Origin: Arthrobacter pascens
GTDB lineage: Bacteria > Actinomycetota > Actinomycetes > Actinomycetales > Micrococcaceae
Reading direction: 5' to 3'
Length of the DNA: 64,000 bases
Assembly: GCF_030816475.1 (NCBI RefSeq)
Contig: NZ_JAUSXF010000001.1
Location: forward strand, 3,658,001 to 3,722,000
Shown here one piece after another: positions 61,681 to 64,000 of the stretch (within the stretch, counting starts at the first letter, position 1; the number at the start of each line of letters is the position of its first letter). The notes beneath the pieces were generated by a model. The model was not told the origin of the DNA and searched no databases. It saw only the letters and a list, made by a program, of their open reading frames with translations. The position numbers were made by a program, and so were the translations under genes.

Positions 61681-62220
61681 ATGAATGTTCGCACACCTGA
61701 CCCCAATCCCGGCTGGCTCTCCGAGGAGGACCTCTTTGAGGCACGCGGGAGGCTCCCCATGGTTTATGTGGAAGCCGTTCCGGTCAGGTTGGATCCGCTC
61801 GGATTCGTGAACGAAGTCGGCACCCTGCTGCAGGCCGACGAGGACGGCGCCATGATCCGTTCGCTGGTGTCCGGCCGCGTCATCTACCGGGAGACGATCC
61901 GCGCCGCACTCCTGCGCCACATGGAGAAGGACCTCGGCCCGCTGGCCTTCCCGCAGCTCCCCATCAGCCCGGTGCCGTTTACCGTGGCCGAATACTTCCC
62001 CGCCCCGTCGCAAACCGGGTTCACTGACGACCGCCAACACGCCGTGTCGCTGGCATACGTCATCCCGGTAACCGGTGAATGCGAACCCCGCCAGGACGCC
62101 CTGGAGCTGACCTGGATGACCCCTGAGGAAGTGCTCAGCCCGGGCGTCCAGCTCGAATTCAGCGGCGGCCGGGGCGCGCTCATCCGCCAGGCGCTGGCGT
62201 TTGCCGGAGTGGGCTTCTGA
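61681..62220 (+). CDS. Nudix-fold protein (DUF4916-like)
   Basis: 179 residues. WLSEEDLFEARGRLPMVYVEAVPVRLDPLGFVNEVGTLLQ, then a Nudix-like helix SGRVIYRETIRAALLRHMEKDLG in which the catalytic REUXEE glutamates are missing (RHMEKD), and the C-terminal LELTWMTPEEVLS. It keeps the fold but hydrolase activity is doubtful. Confidence 0.8.
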   Translation: MNVRTPDPNPGWLSEEDLFEARGRLPMVYVEAVPVRLDPLGFVNEVGTLLQADEDGAMIRSLVSGRVIYRETIRAALLRHMEKDLGPLAFPQLPISPVPFTVAEYFPAPSQTGFTDDRQHAVSLAYVIPVTGECEPRQDALELTWMTPEEVLSPGVQLEFSGGRGALIRQALAFAGVGF

Positions 62221-62306
62221 CGCCCTCGGGCTGCCCGGGGTCCCCGACTTCCTGCACCCTCCTTTGTAGACTGTAGGGCGGACCGCAAGAGAACCTAAGG
62301 ACTCCC

Positions 62307-63278
62307 ATGACCGAAACGCCAGCCGCCCGGCACTACAGCGAACAGCAGGCTGGATCTCTGAAGACCGGCGATCAGCTCCTTCTTCCCGACGGCAAACGCG
62401 CTGCCGAAATCCAGCGGGTGGAGCTGGAGTCCGACGATTTTGGCTCCCCTGCACTTGTCGTCGCCACGCTCACTGGCGGCGGGACTGTCCGCATTGCCGC
62501 TGGCTCCTCAGTGAACGTCCTGGATCCGACGCCCGACGCCGTCACCCAGCTTCCGGTCGCGGAGAACCTCATCGGGGAAGCGGAGGCAGCCCCGGTAGCT
62601 CCCGCCGTCGTCGTGCCTCCCCTGCCTGCCACGCCCCCCGCGGCCAGCGGGCCCACCGCTGAAGAGTTTGCGCTGATTCCGGCCCCGCAGGGAACGCCGG
62701 AGTCCGTGGTGGAGGCCGTCGCCGAAGCCCACCCGGATGCCGTGGGAGTCCTGCTGCTGGCCGACAAGCTGGCCAAGGGGGTCAACGTCAAGTCCGGCAG
62801 CTGCCTCAAGGACCTCAGCGATCTGGCCCACGAACTGTTCATCGCGCTCAAGGATCCGGAGGGGGCGCTGGCCGTGGCCGACCTGCTCAACGTCCTGCCC
62901 TTCGACGGCAATCCCGGCAGGTGGGCGTCCGTGGAGGCGTCGCTGGCGCTCTCCAGCTACATCTGCAGGCAGGATGGGAGGCAGGAGCGCGCCGAGGTGT
63001 ACGAAAAGCTGCTGCGCACCCCGGAGAACCAGGAGACGGACCCGTTCAAAGCCCGGATGAACGCCAAAGTCCGGCAGCGCTCGCTGAACGAACCCAACCT
63101 GTACGACAAAGAGATCTTCCGCTCCATCGACAATTCCAACCACGAGGCCGAGCGCGAATGGCGGCTGCTCCGCCTGGAATCCCTCCTCTTTCTTCGGGCG
63201 CACGGGGGCTCCGAGACGATCGGCCTCGGCGAGCTTGAGCGCCGGATCAGCAATGAGCTTGAGGCCGTCCGCGCCTGA
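62307..63278 (+). CDS. Hypothetical protein with TPR-like helical C terminus
   Basis: 323 residues, AAGGA before ATG. N-terminal beta domain (LKTGDQLLLPDGKRAAEIQRVELES...TVRIAAGSSVNVLD), an Ala/Pro/Val linker (about 90-115), then an all-helical part (LADKLAKGVNVKSGSCLKDLSDLAHELFIALKDPEGALAVADLL) with paired helices like tetratricopeptide repeats. No membrane segment. Family not recognised with certainty. Confidence 0.8.
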   Translation: MTETPAARHYSEQQAGSLKTGDQLLLPDGKRAAEIQRVELESDDFGSPALVVATLTGGGTVRIAAGSSVNVLDPTPDAVTQLPVAENLIGEAEAAPVAPAVVVPPLPATPPAASGPTAEEFALIPAPQGTPESVVEAVAEAHPDAVGVLLLADKLAKGVNVKSGSCLKDLSDLAHELFIALKDPEGALAVADLLNVLPFDGNPGRWASVEASLALSSYICRQDGRQERAEVYEKLLRTPENQETDPFKARMNAKVRQRSLNEPNLYDKEIFRSIDNSNHEAEREWRLLRLESLLFLRAHGGSETIGLGELERRISNELEAVRA

Positions 63279-63358
63279 GGGTTCCTTCCCCCGGTTGCGC
63301 TGACCAGGCCTGGCAATTACCCCTACCCGGTACTCCCCCTGAGTTGTACATTCGGGCT

Positions 63359-64000
63359 ATGACGAACAATCTGAGCGTAGTGATTAATGCCGACGCGGCG
63401 CAGGTCTGGACCATGCTCCGCGAGCCGTCCAAGGTGGCGCAATGGCACGGGTGGGAGGCCGATGACCAGCCCGCCGAGATCAATGAGATCTATTTTGGCA
63501 GCGATGTGGTGGAGGCGCCGGACCACACCAGCCTGACCACCAACAGCGGCGACGTCTTCGAGCTGAAGCCGGTTCCTACCGGAACCCAGGTCAGCGTGAC
63601 CCGGGCCGCCAAGGACCACAACTCGGAGTGGGCAGCCTGGGATGAGGACATCACCCAGGGCTGGCTGACTTTCCTGCAGCAGCTCAGGTTTGCCCTGGAA
63701 CGGCACCCCCACGGCAAACGGCACACGCTGTTGTTCGAGCTTCCCGGAGGTTCCGGCTCCGCCATTGAGAAGCTGGGGCTTGCCGATGTACCGAAGCCCG
63801 GCGAGAACTATGACCTGACGCTGGGCACCGGGGAGGAGATCTCGGGCAAGGTCTGGTACCGCAGCAACCACCAGGTGGGGCTCACGGTCCACGGCTACGC
63901 GGAACATGGGGACGGCCTGCTGATCGTGGCCGATCAGCAGGTCATCGATGAAATCCGGCCCGACGGCGGCGCGTTGGTCATCGTCTCCACCTACGATCTG
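63359..64000 (+). CDS. SRPBCC-family protein, 5' part (runs off the window)
   Basis: 214 codons in view with no stop. ATG 63359 opens MTNNLSVVINADAAQVWTMLREPSKVAQWHGWE, the start of a START-like helix-grip domain; a second half begins near ISGKVWYRSNHQVGLTV. TACATT at about 63347-63352 sits 6 nt before the ATG, so the transcript may be leaderless. The end is outside the window. Confidence 0.88.
   Translation, partial: MTNNLSVVINADAAQVWTMLREPSKVAQWHGWEADDQPAEINEIYFGSDVVEAPDHTSLTTNSGDVFELKPVPTGTQVSVTRAAKDHNSEWAAWDEDITQGWLTFLQQLRFALERHPHGKRHTLLFELPGGSGSAIEKLGLADVPKPGENYDLTLGTGEEISGKVWYRSNHQVGLTVHGYAEHGDGLLIVADQQVIDEIRPDGGALVIVSTYDL

Overview
The window is a stretch of high-GC actinobacterial chromosome, almost certainly Arthrobacter or Pseudarthrobacter (Micrococcaceae). 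The signs are strongly GC-biased third codon positions, GTP-dependent PEP carboxykinase together with PEP carboxylase, a ydaO-type c-di-AMP riboswitch ahead of a secreted transglycosylase, an IdeR/DtxR-type iron box, DUF222-HNH and IS110 genes, and many short operons each carrying its own TetR, LysR, MocR or ArsR regulator. The genus is inferred from protein style and gene order, not from a marker gene.

Layout. 1-4.5 kb: the 3' end of a flavohemoprotein gene, two strong hairpins, pckG, tRNA-Arg(ACG) and a flavin disulfide oxidoreductase. 4.5-8 kb: a self-contained efflux-like operon (ABC-like protein with a ruined ATP site, YhgE/Pip membrane protein, TetR) behind a promoter whose spacer is a perfect palindrome. 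8-12.3 kb: an EamA permease/LysR pair, a SixA-like phosphatase and a winged-helix regulator without a receiver domain. 12.9-16.3 kb: an OmpR-type two-component system and a riboswitch-controlled cell-wall enzyme. 16.3-20 kb: housekeeping genes (HAD, VOC, upp, PAP2, tadA). 20-23.9 kb: a tightly packed four-gene operon joining a pterin-synthase-like protein, a medium-chain dehydrogenase, a GT4 glycosyltransferase and an AlkZ-fold winged-helix protein. Its function is not known to me and it is the best candidate here for an undescribed pathway.

24-30.2 kb is the accessory part: a DUF222-HNH gene, an IS110-family element whose transposase has an extra C-terminal helix-turn-helix, tRNA-Ser(CGA), about 1 kb of gene-poor relic DNA, and a duplicated SnoaL-like gene pair facing a TetR gene. 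30-46 kb: nitronate monooxygenase, a DUF4232 lipoprotein, the DNA-repair pair lhr-nei, the yczE/MocR divergon, a DUF4188/TetR divergon, an ArsR-SRPBCC pair, an RNA pseudouridine synthase and a macro-domain protein. 46-56 kb: membrane proteins, ppc with an unusual nested repeat at its 3' end, an F420-dependent-reductase-like gene, DUF1684, an acyl-CoA dehydrogenase/SDR operon and a GH76-like enzyme. 56.2-60.2 kb: an iron(III) ABC importer (binding protein, permease, ATPase) under an IdeR-type box. 60-64 kb: YdeI-like, VOC, Nudix-like, a protein of unknown function and the start of an SRPBCC gene that runs off the end.

A recurring theme is small regulator-target pairs with visible palindromic operators in the intergenic DNA (4498-4515, 29483-29507, 40083-40121, 42365-42422, 44369-44382 and the orphan 33223-33240). 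Several of these promoters sit so close to the start codon that leaderless transcripts are likely.
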